From Melitaea cinxia (Eukaryota; Arthropoda; Insecta; Lepidoptera; Nymphalidae): DNA of 64,000 bases. Where the stretch lies: positions 8,256,001 through 8,320,000 of the forward strand of contig NC_059406.1 of NCBI RefSeq assembly GCF_905220565.1, given 5' to 3'. Made by a program: the position numbers and the translations under genes. This document shows positions 46,213 to 60,250 of the stretch, one piece after another. Position 1 is the stretch's first letter. The number at the start of each line of letters is the position of its first letter. The notes under the pieces are model-generated. The model searched no databases and was not told the origin of the DNA. It saw nothing but the letters and a program-made list of their open reading frames with translations.

Positions 46213-46530
46213 TTAGCCTTTTGCAATCTGCTGCCGGACATAAGCCTCCACAAGTCCGTGCCAAAAATGTCTCGAACTCATGTGTGTTGCCCATAGTCAC
46301 CACGCTGGCAGGTGGGTTGGTGACCGCAGGGCTGGATTTGTCGCACCGAAGACGCTGCTGCCCGTCTTCGGCATGTGTGCATGGCATTTCAAAGCTAGCA
46401 GTTGGATGGTTATCGGTCAGCTTTATAAGTTCCAAGTTGGTAGTGGAACTGTATTATCCCTTAGTCGCCTCTTACGACACCCGGGAAGAGAGGGGTGACT
46501 ATATTTTTTAATGCCGTAGCCACACAGCTT
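46213..46530 (-). repeat. Family B repeat, near complete
   Basis: Reverse copy: gcaatctgctgccggacata at the tail side, ccgaagacgctgctgcccgt inside and ccgtagccacacagc at the far end. Two overlapping open frames on the plus strand are repeat-derived. Confidence 0.75.
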
Positions 46531-47622
46531 AAACCTAGCAGTAAAATCTCACTAGTATTATGCTACATTTAGATCCGTGGATATTGTTTTGGGAGTCACA
46601 ATATTTTTTATTTATTCATCATTTTTCTACTTAAATATTAATGTTTTAAATATTTCATATTTTTAACTGACTGAAAATTGACGAAGTCTTATGTTCGTTT
46701 ATATGTTTGTATCCTTGACATAACCTTTTAAAAAGTCCTATATCTTTCTACATTCTTCAATTATGAACGTAAGTGAAAAATTAATAATGTATACTACTAG
46801 TCTTGCGTAACCAATTTTTTTTATCTTTTTTTTTAATTCCTACTAAAACGCAAATTTGGTATAGGCAATTAAAAAAAGCATATTTATTTTTAAGACTATT
46901 TAAGGAGTTTTTTCAGATTTTTTTATCAGATTCTGAAAGAAAAAGAAAACCGTAAATCGGCCCAAAAATCGAGCTGCGAAAACATGACCTCTTTTCTTTA
47001 CACAACATTAATTTTAAAAGATCCGTATCTTTGCCTAATTTTGATATACTTGTTTAATTGTTTTGTAAATCGTTATGATCGTTTGATATATGAGTTTTCA
47101 TTACTAAAAAGACGTTGTAAGAATAAGCTATTTGTTTTGCCTGTGACGATTTTTATTATTTCTAAGAAACTTACCCATATTGGTAATTTTAATAATTTTA
47201 GCGTGTTTTATATTAAGTCAAATTCAGTGAAACCAAATAAATAATCAAGTAGGTGAACCGTGAAAATGGATCAAACAGATATTTAACAAGCGAATGAGTG
47301 CTGACAGCAATTAATATTATTAGTAAATATTGTTAAAGGTTTTTGAAACAGTTTTATTTGTGAACTAAAAAGGTAACGAACAAACTTTACTGAAACTAAT
47401 ATAATACCTTTTAAAAAAATTCCATCCGATGCAATAGCAAATGTCAGCTTGTTTACATATCAAAATATTGAATCTGTAGCAGCCAAAGCGAGGCTTAGTG
47501 TAAACAGTGTTACCACACGTATTCGTCACTTTACGCCAATGTTATAACAAATATTTAAATGGAACTGGAGTATTTGGAAAGCCTTTCAGTTTTTTTTTTC
47601 ACAACGATTTTAAGTGTTGTAG
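46531..47622. other. No gene recognised; AT-rich
   Basis: AT-rich intron sequence. An 86-codon open frame at 46984-47244 shows no recognised domain. Confidence 0.4.
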
Positions 47623-48141
47623 AACATAATTGTGTTTGCTTGCAACCGAAAAAAAACTGACTTCAATTACATCGACAAATAATACAACGTAAGTATATCT
47701 AATATAACGTATTAATATAAGTACCTGGATGACCGAGCTTAGCTCGGTATTTTTAGTACATCGTGTTTTTTGGAAATCACATTTAAATACAAAATTATAA
47801 AATAATTTATAAAATAACAATATATAAATAATAATTGCATTTACTCGCAAACAAAAAACAACCGACTTCAATTACATCGACAAGTAATACAAAGTAGGTA
47901 GACGAAAAAATAGTCAACTAAATACCTACGCGTTTTCAAAGATTTCTTAAAAAGTTCTTATCAGGTCTCGATGAAATTTAAATGTGACCACATGATAAAC
48001 AGCTTCCGATTAAATTAAAAATCATCAAAATCGGTTCACCTAGTAATAAATTATACTTTATAATACAACGTAGATCGACGAAAAAATTGTCAAGTAAAAA
48101 CGCATTATCTTTTACTATTAAACGAGCAATTCTTGTATATA

Positions 48142-48173
<32 letters not shown>

Positions 48174-48512
48174 CAAGAAATAAGAACAGGGATAGAACAA
48201 TAGACAGAAAAGGGGATAAAACGATATTTTCTTAAAATGAATCCTAGCTAGATCGATATATCTCCTCCAAAATCCCCTACATACTAAATTTCATGAAAAT
48301 CGCCGAAAAAATTGTTAAGTAAATATCCATTATTAGATTAACTCGAAAAGTACTTGTGAGATCTTAAATTTAAATGAAACTACATGACATGCACCACCTT
48401 TCGATTAATTTTTTTTTGTCAGAATCATTCCACCTAATCAAATTTTCTGACATAACATACATTAAAAAAATACAATCGAATTTAGGACCTACTCCTTTTT
48501 TGGAAGGGGGTT
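47623..48512 (+). repeat. Composite family C locus with family G insert
   Basis: A left-end piece (47623 to about 47705), the accgagc/gctcggt hairpin repeat (47724-47756), a second left end (47831) running to 48110, then a family G insert with (TA)n (48113-48305), then the rest of family C to ctccttttttggaagg (48512). The phrase cgaaaaaattgt-aagtaaa occurs on both sides of the G insert. Confidence 0.6.
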
Positions 48513-50807
48513 AATAAGAATTATTATTATTTTTGTAATAGTTACTATAAAATTTGTACCTACTTTACAATCAAATTTGTAAAACTAGTTGATTTAATAC
48601 ATAATTACAGTACGACTTTTTTAAACGTGATATTGTATTTTTACATACGGGGACAAGAGTCTTTTATCATGTGGAATATATGGATTTAACGCAAAACCCC
48701 AACAACAAATACTTTAAAAGAAATTCATTCAACGCTCGAACGTTTTCCGTTATTGTTAAACAGATGAAAGCTCGTAGTCTTAATTTGTTTTAAGTGTTGA
48801 GAATGGCAAACTTCTAAAAGATATAATTAAAAAAACTCTTAAGAATCTTCAAAATATATTTTTTCTTTTAACAACTCGAAATTTTTTTAATAATAAATTA
48901 TTATTGGACATATCTTTCATTGATAATTGATGGCACTTTTTGGTTTATATAGTGGTTTAATTTGGTTTAGCTATAGTAGCTAGACCAAAGTAGCTAGTTT
49001 TATTTCATGGCGAATGAAATAATTAAAAATGAATTTAATTTACTATTATTTTGTATTTTTAAGTGCTTTTGAGTTAAATTTAACAATACATCTTCGAACT
49101 AACAGGTAGTAAACAAAAGTTGAAAATAATAATCAAAAAAAGTTTTTTTTTTTTGTTAATTACAAACCCTGATTAAACTTGTGGTCCATGTTCTTTTTAA
49201 CATGTAAAAAGCATTCGCTTCAGCCTGTACCCATGTAGGAGAAGGAAGTTAACGGATAATGATGATGTAACATAATAGCTCAAAGTGGTTACCGCCAGAA
49301 CACTGAACTTGCTGTGCTTTGCAAGTTTTTAACATAATCGCATATAAAACGTGGTAACACACAGGTAACAAATCACAAACTCCCCCCCCCCAGACTTTGA
49401 TCCCGTCTTAATTGAGTTTCGGTTTGACCTACATTTGACATTTCCGATCTCGTTGAGCTTGCGGTTGTAATGACTAGTTCATTAAATATTGCACATTCCA
49501 CATCCGTTGATGTAGCATTGTCGATAATATTGATTACAAAATTCATTTACTAATTCATAAGTTGTCGTGTAACGATTTGGTGCTTTAATCTGGAAAATTA
49601 ATAAAAATTTTAACATTAATAGCAAAATGTCACCATTAAATATTGTTTACACTTCGGACTTATCAATATTTATATCACGAGTTTATAATACAAGTATTTG
49701 AAGTTTAATAACGATGTCATAAACCACGGCTTAATAATAAGTCAAGCCTTCTATCCTTGTGACCGATTTCGAATTCAACTGAGAGTTGATCTCAATAGTC
49801 ATACTTTCGTTTTCTGAAGAGTACGTTCTAACGTGACATACATAATGAATTTTCTTAATCAAGTTGTGAAAGCTTTTCAACATGCCAAAATTTCGCTAAC
49901 GTACGAACATCGAACATGACTGCTGGTGGTAATATGGTCTTTTTAATGAGAACAAGATAATGTTCTTTTTATACTCGTTAATTAAGAACGATGAAAGGAA
50001 CCACCGAGCTCATAATTAATCGCAATCTGCGACAAAAACGCTTAATCTGCTATTTATTTTATCATTTAGGTCATATTTTTACGTGATTGTCTTGCCTCTA
50101 ATTTGAATTTATCAAAATAATATTTAAAAATGTCTACGTTAATACGTACGTTGTTAATAACATTTTTAGTACATATAGTCCTGACATAGAATAATCCAAT
50201 TTAGCGCAGTAATTTGGAAGTTATGCTAATATATACATTTCTGAGGATTTGTTTATGTCTTGAAAATTATACATGAGTGGAGTTACGGATAGAAATTAAA
50301 AGCTATGACTAAAATTTTCTATTACCAGAAAGTTCCTTTTATAATATAACTAATTGTTGTGCGTGTGTTCCGACTCGACATCAATAGTTACGAGATATTT
50401 AATTAATTATATGCTTCTTAAAAGTAAAAGTATTTGGTTTCACTTATCAGATAATATTCTTAGATTAATAAAGTATGAATATTAAATAATTTGCTTTTTT
50501 TATTATTTACATTTTTCTTTCTTTTTCTTAACACACGCATTGCTACGCTTTTTTATTTTTTTTATTTTTAGTGGTACCAACTCAAAAACCTTTGTAGGCT
50601 CATGTACAAAACTTTTCTGAAGATCATGGCATGATCAAATGCACATTTAATGAGTCTAGAAAAGACATACAGACAAATATTTATTTTTATTATATAGATA
50701 ATAAGTAAGTATTTAACAAGGTACTCTGATAATTACTTCTCCTTATACTTCAATTAAGTGAATTGAAATAAAACCTTAATTTCAATATTAAATTCAATTT
50801 CAAAATA
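48513..50807. other. No gene recognised; AT-rich
   Basis: A small SINE-tail remnant at about 49207-49248 (reverse) and a C-run at about 49382; otherwise nothing recognised. Confidence 0.4.
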
Positions 50808-51028
50808 ACCATACAACTGCTGGCTTTGAAATACACAGGCCGAAGACGGGCAGCAGCGTCTTCGGTGCGAGAAAGCCAGCTCTGCGATCACCAACTCGCC
50901 TCCCCAGCGTGGTGACTAGGGGCAAAATGCATAAGTTCATGCCATTTTTGGCGCGAACTTGTAGAGGCCTATGTCCAGCAGTTGACAGCGATAGGCTGAA
51001 ATGATGATGATGATGATAATGATGATGA
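50808..51028 (+). repeat. Family B repeat, 3' two-thirds
   Basis: From accatacaactgctggcttt to cagcgataggctgaaatgat and a (GAT)n tail. Confidence 0.75.
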
Positions 51029-54000
51029 CAGCCTGACATGACTGTACTTTTTGCTTTTTTTGTATTAAATATTAAAATGATGTTAAATGATGATAAACTC
51101 TAATTAACATTTTATTTATAACCTTTAAAAATAACTAAATTAAAATGAACTATCTGTAGATAAAAACAACATTATTATTGCTCTTGAAACACAAATACTA
51201 ATCTTGAAGAGAAAGAAGAAACTTAGTTAATTAGTAGTTACTTCGTGTAAAGTTATCTGGTATTCAAACAAGTAGTTTGAAACGGACACGTGCAAGCAAT
51301 TTTCTTTAAGGTTAAATTCAAAAACAAAGTTTAGTCAACGTTGTTCTGTTCCATTCAATATTTTGATTACCAACGAAAGCTTTTATTTAGGCACGCCTGT
51401 ATGTGTGTGTGAATGTATCAATTTATTTAAAAAAAAAAACTTATTTAACAGTAAAACTTAATCTACTGGTAGATCTGATCAAGAACCTTAATTTAACATT
51501 AAAAAATATTTATTCTATTCTTAAAATAAAATCATCAAGTCAGTATATATATACATATGTATGTTTGTGTGTATATCAACTTTCCGGCCATGTACCTGGA
51601 TACGATGAGTTGCCAAAAATAAATCTAAAAAATTTATAATGCAATAACAGTAGGCCGTAGACATTGTTATATTGAATTTACTATTACAAAAATAAGATTC
51701 AATAATTTAATTTTGCTCTTTGTCTCCAGTCCAATTTTTTCAAGCCCAAAACGAAAAAATAAAATGCCATCGCACGCTAGCTCGATTACACTCACATTTT
51801 ACTTTTACTTTGTTTCAACATCCATCGAAAACAAATTTGATGGACTTACGATTGTAACCTTAACCTGATATGATTATGTCATCATTAATTCATGCCAAGC
51901 AGACAACCATCGTTATCATAGATATGATAGTATCATTGTTGACAAAGATTGTAAACCTAATTTAGTTTACGTACTATGGAATTCGTAGTATTAAACTTTA
52001 TATCAAGTCCGAGTGTTTTTAGGTAGGTACGTCAACTTACACAACAAGCTTACGTTTTTCTTAATTCACGTACCATCGCTTATTATAAAGTCGTGCCCGC
52101 TTAGAGCATGGTTTTATGTGTATAATAAATTATTAAAGAACTCTTTTACTGACTTATTTAACTTATATTTGTAGATGCCTTATTCAAAGTTTCTGTTTAT
52201 CTTTTTCCACGTCTTCAATAACTATAAATATCTTTAAATATTAAAGGTTATATAACGGTTTTTCGTGTCTTTATTAATGGTTAAAAATAATTGTGAAAAC
52301 TTCTGTTGACGATAACCAATTATTAAAATTAAAACACTCTAAGCCAGTGAAAACCACTTTTATCAATTCATAAACTGCTAATTCCTAATTTTTATGCAGT
52401 AATTGTAACTTTATTAATTTTTTATTGTACCAATAACTCCCTAGTGAGATGATAATTAAATGTTTCAAATAAAAAATGTGTAGCCAAGGTAGGTAAAAAT
52501 AAATCAGTTTTCATATTATTATACATATTAAATGAACGAATGGGGTAACAGCCAAAATCACATGATATTTTTGGCAACTTAATCAAAACGAAATACAAAT
52601 AAACAAACTTCGTCTGTACGACTGACTATTGTTTGAATAACGGAAATTATGAAATTAACTTAACCATTTTAAAGCTAGGGAAATAAAATTGGAATCTAAA
52701 TGTTGAATGCACAGGAAATAAAAACAATGACACTAAAACAATTCGGTATGAAAGTTGGCCACAAACACAGTCGTAACTTTCATACACAGTCACCGTAATA
52801 ATCGGGTAAAGGCAGCAAAGTCTCTATTTGTTTCTTATCACACGACATTAAACATTGTTGCTATAAGAACTTATTCAAAAGAATAGGTATCGTCGATATC
52901 TATTTATCATTTGATGTATACGAGTATATATCTATACAAATAAATAATATTGGAATGTCTGTTTGTAATATAAAAATAACGTGCTCCAGGGTTCGACCCT
53001 GGAACACGCCATCCGAATACAATTATAAGCGGCCCAGTACATTTTGCGAACATCCCCGGGCACTACGTTATAAAAGAAGCACCTAAATTGTAGTAGTAGT
53101 GCCGTGGATTCATGAAAATCAGAAACGGAGATTAACATTTTTGAGAAATCGGTTATTTATAATGAAATTTACAATTATTTAAAAAAAATTAAAAACTGAG
53201 GGTAGAATTGAATAATGATGAAATCTTTCAACATGACTATGTAAAAATCAGTTTTAGAGCTGATAAATATTACTATTAACCATTATTGTTGAATACATTG
53301 GGTTTTATAATGATTACTTGCACCAATAACTACTTTAATTGCCTGCAACATTAAAAATACCACTTACCCAGTTTGGGGGCGATAAACACTCACACAATTT
53401 TTTTTTTTTTCGAGGGAACGCTATGCAGGGATCACGATATAAAAGATTACGGTTAAGGATGCTTAAATATTAAATTATTCTTCTCCGTATCAAAGACCGT
53501 AATTAATAAAGTGATGTGCGTTAACTTAACTGTCTCGAGAGAAAATTCAACAATGAATGACGTGGCGACCAGAACTGCAGCTTTTACCGACTTTTACCGA
53601 TGCGCGAGTATACAAAATGCCGCTTGATTATGGTGTTTTATACTTTAATATATATTTTAATGGAAGATTTAATTTAATATTGTTTTTTTAATTAATTTTA
53701 GGTATTTTAAATATTAAATTTAAGTATATTTAATGTAATAATATAAATAACGTACGTATAACGTTACAATGACAAGAAAGATATAAATAAAGATTAAAAG
53801 TTAAAGGGATAAGTAAGATAGTAAGTATAGTTTGGATTGTATTTTTTCTTTCTTTCTTGAATATGGATTTGTTGTTAGCCAGTCTCACGAAAGCTTTTAT
53901 TTAATTCCTTATTGAAAATGACGGGTATCGTCTCCAGGTCCATTATAAATTTTTAATGAGGTCGTCACACTTGGCCTGCCGTACTGAATTAATAAATACC

Positions 54001-54912
54001 ATTTACTTTACCTTTAATGTCATGTTAAATTTCACATTCGTACCTGCTTTGTTTTATTTTTCATTTTATCATTTACTTAATTTATAGCATAAACATATAT
54101 TAATTAATCAAAAATATTTATAATTATAATATATTTTGGAATAAGTGACAATTTTTAGTTTTAAAATGGATAAACTTCAATAATTTTCTGAAACTCGATA
54201 AAATCCTCAGGAATATAACAAAACTATACTTTGCAAACTTCTCAGATTGTCCCTAGAATTATTTCAACAAATTCACAAATCCGTTTTTCTCGACTGACAG
54301 TTTTCACCATACTTTTTTGTCGAGATATCTTTAGTAAAATGTTGTGAAAAAGAGAAACTTTCACTAAGTTAAAGGAATAAAAAATGAATTCACCAAAATA
54401 ACCTCAAGTATTTTTTTTCTTATGAAAACTGTTACTCTAGTCGATGGATTTGGGGTTCTTATGCCCATTCAATTAGGATCTCGGTATTATATTTACACGA
54501 CCTTTGTACTAAATAAGATTAAGCGAAAAATCTCATGCCATATATAAAAGCCGTAATGAAAAGGGGAAATTCTATTAGCAACCTTCAATTTATAGAACGT
54601 GAGTATTTCAACGATTGTTACAGTCGGTGTATGGGATTTGATTTTCAGTAAGTGCTATAGGAAATGTCGCGTGAGCGTACGCCTAGCTGGAATAAAGTGT
54701 AGAAAATTGGGTCGAGGCTTGCAAAATAGTAAATTTGGAACAAAGCCAACCAAAGCTGTGGCGATTTGTTTATTTTTTTTTTATAAAAATATTGCATGAC
54801 CATTTCTCCTACTCAATAATGTGTTGTTCCATTTATAGAAGATAAGAGTAGATATTTATTGAGAACCACGCTTTGATTTCCTTCACAATGTTTTCTTTTG
54901 ATCTGTTTATTT
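51029..54912. other. No gene recognised; AT-rich
   Basis: Long unmarked intron stretch. A T-arm-like palindrome ccagggttcgaccctgg at about 52987-53003 lies alone, without a cloverleaf around it. Simple TA/TG repeats near 51545-51575. Confidence 0.45.
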
Positions 54913-55045
54913 ATTTATTCTTTATTGTACACCACAACTACATTTTAAACATTGAACACATTTAAAAACATTTACAGACTGTGAAGTACAATGGGCGGAC
55001 TTTTTACTATTTAGGCATTTCTTCCAGACAACCCAAATCTGTTCT
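54913..55045 (-). repeat. LINE-like tail 'family E', reverse
   Basis: tctttattgtacaccacaac at the left and ggcatttcttccagacaacc at the right match the complement of the 8742 tail. Confidence 0.6.
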
Positions 55046-55451
55046 TCCTAGAGATGAGATATATTTGTTTTCTGTTTTAAAATTAAATATTAAAACTCAT
55101 CTTATTATATTATAGTCCGACAAAGTAACCAAATTTGAAAAAAGAAATCATCTTTGTGACAGTTCTAAAAAAAGTTTTTTTCCCTAATAATATTGTTATA
55201 TTATTTAGTACGACTTTATTAATGAAAACATGGGCTCCAGTAGATACTGGTGTATTTTGTTTAAAGGGATAAAATATGTAACTAGTAATGCATTATCAAA
55301 TATCTTGATGATCGAGTTGTCAGAAAATCAGAAAGCGAATGACCTGAAAAATTGCCATCCGTGAGAATACATCGACGAATTTCCCCTGAGATAAATTATA
55401 GTAAATGTTTTTCAACTAATTCTGATTAAAGTAACGTTTTATTCAATTACT

Positions 55452-55552
55452 TTAACCGACTTCAAAAAAGGAAGAGGTTACTCAATTCGACTGTATTTAA
55501 TTTTTTTTAATGTATGTTCGTGTTACTTTTTTATATAATGAAGTCGGTTTTT
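55452..55552. mobile_element. Family C deletion derivative, both ends kept
   Basis: About 100 bp: aaccgacttcaaaaaaggaa at the left and atgaagtcggttttt at the right, with only the end-adjacent sequence between them. Confidence 0.6.
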
Positions 55553-55745
55553 GATCTTCATTGTCGTCCTCCATTTAGTAAAGGTCATACTATAAAGACA
55601 CAGATTTCATGCGTAGATTTCCGAAAATCATCGTCTTAGGAAAATCATAAATTTGAAATGAAATATCTCTTTATTCAGTTTGTAAATTAATTTTTAACTG
55701 TCATGTCGATAACGAATTATTTGTTTATGAATTTCTTATAAATTA

Positions 55746-55943
55746 ATAGCAACCCCGGGTGGCTTTGCACGGTTTTGAATCTATCAGTGTTCCTTTACTA
55801 TATTGTGCATTTATTATACATATAAACCTTCCTCTGGAATCACTCTATTTACTAAACAAAACTGCATCAAAATCCATTGCGTAGTTTTAAATATCTAAGC
55901 AGACAGACAGCGGGAAGCGACTTTGTTTTATACTATGTAGTGA
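55746..55943 (-). mobile_element. Helitron-like element, short copy
   Basis: Right end acagcgggaagcgactttgt to ctatgtagtga (55943) is intact. The left end cccgggtggctttgcacgg is diverged and has lost CTAG. Same family as 2481, 7373 and 8498. Confidence 0.6.
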
Positions 55944-57360
55944 TTATAATCGGAGTAGAATCAGCTAGGTAATTGACAGCTACGCTTTAAAGAGCCGTTA
56001 ATCACAAATTCATTCATATGTATGTAACCAGTGACACTAAATTTACATGTCTGAAATAAGTAACATATTAAGAATCATTTTAGGAGTCTTGATTTAGTCA
56101 AAAATATTATTCCATTTCGATCAGTCTGTGGTCTTCTGTCTCCAGCTCCTTTTACCAGCAGTTTCCGAGACTTCTTTCGCTTTATCCAACTACCTGTTAT
56201 TTAGTTTACTGCTACCCCTTTGACCGTTAACTTGATTTTCAGTAGACGTTTGGAGTTCTAGCGTTTTTACTTTATAGATCGAAGAAACTAAATAAAAAGT
56301 CGATTCGTTAAAGTCCCTGTTTTATGGGCTTGTAATAGCTCGTATAATAAACATATCCCAGATGCTAATTTATTGCTTGCTTTAATCTATTGCCGTTATA
56401 ACGAAATATGCATATTCGGTTAGAATGCTAAACCCAAGCTAGATAAAATAAATATGATTCATTTACTGCTTCGAAAGAGTAATCGATAGTTAAAATATTT
56501 GATTATATATGTATTTTGTATACATAAATATTTTATGTCCCTTATACATTGCATTGATTAATTTAAAACTAACATTCACTACTTTCTTCTTTGTTATTTT
56601 TTTTTATTTGTTTCAAACTGGGGTATCCACACATATGCAAACTTTTTATATCATAACAATAATCAAACCTCAAATTTTATGTTTTTATATTTTATATAAA
56701 AATATTTTTATGGGCAAAGTTTGTCAAACTTTATATTTTAAATCCTTCTTTATAATTTATATTTACAATCTATTATTTAGATTATATATATTGCTATGTA
56801 AACATTATTTTTTTATTCATTCTTTAACAAAATGTCGGTGGAGATATCGAAGATTTTATCATTAGGTCATTCGCTAAAAAAACTATTTTCCATATAAACG
56901 CTTTAAGTCTCTTAGGTAGAGTTTTCAAGTAATAAATGTGGCACTGCATCTGTATTATATCTACTAGATAGATGAATACTACAAGACCTACTTTTAACAA
57001 AGCTTCCAGTGGCATTGTATACTATATCATCTAGTAAATTACATGTGAGCTCTAAGATAAAACCTCACGTTAATTGATTTTCGATTTCAATCGAATACAG
57101 TGCATTTATCAGTAACAGTTGATGTCATATACGAAATTATTTTTATCTATAGTTCATTTTAAGCTTATCCTTGCAAGGACTTGTAAATTCATTATTTTAC
57201 TAAGAGGTAAGTTTAGTACGTAGCATGTCATATTCCTAAAACAATAAAATGTGAACTAATTATTATAAAGCTTTATTAAAATATTAAAAATAATTTTTTT
57301 ATTTAAATTCGAACAATCATATATATATAATAATATGATATATATATAATATGATTGTTC

Positions 57361-57392
<32 letters not shown>

Positions 57393-58732
57393 CATTTATA
57401 ATAAAAATCTAATTATTTTCAGTCTTTACACTGTGAAATTTTAATTACTTCTGATATTACATTATATACAATATACGTAAAAAAAGAGAATTTCTTTACT
57501 TACAGAATATCTCGTTTCGTATGAATTCTTTTAGCGATAATTACAGTTTTAGCATTAATTAAAATAATTTTCTCTTTAATGTTTTAATTTCCGTGAAAAC
57601 TTTTATTTTCTTTTAAATATATATATATATATATACGTGTTTTTTTAGACTCGTAACACGAAACTCCGCGTGTGTTGTTAACACCAATCGTTAAATCTAA
57701 CATCTATTATTTCTGTTTACGCTTAGTGTTTCGATTAAAATACTTGTGAAATAGTTGCTTTATTTATAAAATTTACATTTTAAGAATACACCTATAACAC
57801 CTCATTAACACCTGTATAATTTTACAGAATACCAATGCGAATTTTACATTATTTTAATTGATTATTTGTAGTATTCTAGTCATTTTATTTGTGTATCTTG
57901 GCCAAGCATCAAATCGAAAACACTAACTAGATTTAAATGAAACTTGGCATGAACACGGTTCGAACTATGATTTAGAATACTGAGTGGGTACTTTTACTCA
58001 GAAAAACTCTCATTTTCTTGTTGTAGCTTCCGGTTTTACCAAAACGACGATTCGACAAAATGGTTCGATCCTAATCCACTGGTAATTTACGACGACCTTA
58101 TTTACTGTAATAAATACAGTTTAAACCAAAAAGTATAAAAGTATTCATTTAATTATATCCTTAAGTTGTCAAATGCACAGTAGATTGTAAACTATCGGTA
58201 GCTGATACCCAATATTTAACAGTGTCAGCAAAATATAATCCATGATGGATTGTCACGCTAATCTATAAGCTAAATTAATAACCTAATACCTAATACCTTG
58301 TCACTTTAAGGTGCAGATAAACCAGGGGCTGTAACGAAGTTTCTTTTATAAATAACAGCAATTTTTCTCCTAACCTTTGGTCATTATTTGTTCAGTATCT
58401 TTGAATAATGATCTCATTTGCGAAATCGCTGGGTGAATTATAATAGTCGTGGTAACCAATTTTTATCTTTATTAATTTTTCCAGTCCAAGTTTTTTTTTA
58501 TATTAGTAATTTTATAATTTTACACAGTTAAGCTATAAATTATCTATACATATAATAAAATGGTAGGAAAGTCAAAACTGTACATTGAATATTTTTTTTT
58601 AAAAGAATACTTGGGGTATGGTCTACAATCGATACCGAAGCCAAAAATATAGTTTTTACTTCAAATTTGGCACGAATAATATTAAGAAGTCGGGTCAACA
58701 TATAGGCTACATATTATAAAATTAATAGCAAC
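55944..58732. other. No gene recognised; AT-rich with (TA)n
   Basis: Includes a 16 bp-arm palindrome at 57307-57364, an AT run at 57363-57391 and another at 57618-57637. Open frames at 56509-56865 and 56824-57015 lack protein-like features. Confidence 0.45.
57307..57364. repeat. Palindrome with 16 bp arms and AT centre
   Basis: attcgaacaatcatat (57307-57322) is exactly complementary to 57349-57364; the AT-rich middle is partly self-complementary too. It adjoins an (AT)n run. Confidence 0.75.
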
Positions 58733-60250
58733 AAGCGCTCTGGTGCGTGTGCCATATACGCGCCTAAGTACCGCCGGTTTACGGATTCGATTCCTGCTCG
58801 GGGTGGATATTTGTATTTGTACTAATATTTGGGTCTTCCCACCGTGCCTCGGAGAGCACGTTAAACTGTCGATCTCGGATATTATTATATACACGCGATA
58901 GCGATCGTTCCTCACAGTAGGAAATATATCCGCCACCTCGCAGTGGAGCAGTGTGGTGGTTTAAGCTCCGATCCTTCTTCTAGATAGAGAAAGAATCTTA
59001 AGAGCCATTTCACAATTTTACGCTCTGCAAGTTTAGGTAAATTTGGTCGCATCGCGCGAGTCCTACGAGCCGCGCGATCTTTGTGCTAGTACGTATAGTG
59101 TGACAACCAAAAGACCATCGTGATCATTTTCTGATGTATAATAAAAATTATAACTATGGTATAAAATGTTTTTTACATAATTAATTTGTTAAAAATTTCA
59201 AGTATGTTATATAACAACAGTCAATAAATTTAAAATAAAATTAAAAAAATCAATTTTATGAAACAATTTTTTTAAATTGATTTAGTTTTTTCAGTTTACG
59301 AATGAATCTAATATTTACGATATGAATAAAAAAGCATTTAATGACATCGACACCGACAAACATATTAATTAACAAATAACAAGACAAACAGATTGAAATG
59401 CCTATTTGTATTGATAGTGTGAGAAAAGAAAATTAAATTATACATTTGTTTAGAGAAATTATCATTATATTATTTTACAGTCATTTTCGTAATATGTTTA
59501 TTTTATTTATATTTTATTATGAAAGTATCAAATGCGTTTTATCCGCTATAACAACAGGCGCTTGGCGCGTGTGAGCGAAAGAGACGGCTGCGCAGAATTT
59601 GGCGTGGACCTTACCTCTAAGAGCGTTAGCGCTCGACTGATTTACCGGGCTTGATGCGTGGCAATATATACTATCTTTTTATTATTTAATATAAAATGTA
59701 TTAAAAATAATTAAATCTTTTAATTATTTTTTTTTTGTATTCCTTAATGATGTAAGTTTACTTTGATGAAGATAGTTCGTTAAAATTTCTTAGTTTTCTA
59801 AGAGAAATATCGCTTTTAAAATTGTACTTATTTGGAAAATATTCGTAAATTTAAATCTTTTTTATCGTTTAATAGAGATACAAATGGAATAAAAATCTAT
59901 GATAGTGGACAACAAAATTATATTCCACATATTATGATATTTTTTTAAAATGGTTTCAACGTAGAGGTTATTGAAAAGTAGGACTTCAAAGTATACATTG
60001 CGACCGTTTACCCAGGGAGGAGGCTGATGAAAAGGTTGATAATTTTATACACATAATATAAATCAAAATTCTGATCTGACTATGGACTACAACAAAGGTT
60101 GCTCTATTATATTTCAAGAATATAAATTACATTATTGCATCCAACACTGAGATTAACGACGTCAAAATATTACAATTTCGCGGATTGTTACCGATTTTTG
60201 TGAAATGGCTCTTAAGTCCACCAGTGGTATCTTACAGGCTAAATTGTGAT
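58733..60250 (+). mobile_element. SINE (diverged subfamily) split by a TTAA element
   Basis: Left part 58733-58997: tRNA-like head with gattcgattcctgc, then cctcggagagcacgttaaac and ggagcagtgtggtgg, as in the SINE at 12882. Right part from 60216: ccaccagtggtatcttacag, the SINE tail. Removing 59002-60215 restores the SINE alignment with one TTAA. Confidence 0.8.
59002..60211. mobile_element. 1.21 kb inverted-repeat element flanked by TTAA
   Basis: TTAA at 58998-59001 and 60212-60215. Left end gagccatttcacaatttt; right end the complement of gagccatttcacaaaaatcg, so the perfect inverted repeat is about 14 bp. The host SINE shows exactly four extra bases, confirming a TTAA duplication. TTAA use is the piggyBac hallmark, but the tips do not start CCC. 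No transposase coding; GC-rich patches (59070-59105, 59555-59650) of unknown role. Confidence 0.75.

Noticed and set aside
52985..53010. Possible tRNA gene around a perfect T-arm palindrome
   Set aside because: No acceptor, D or anticodon arms could be placed around it on either strand.
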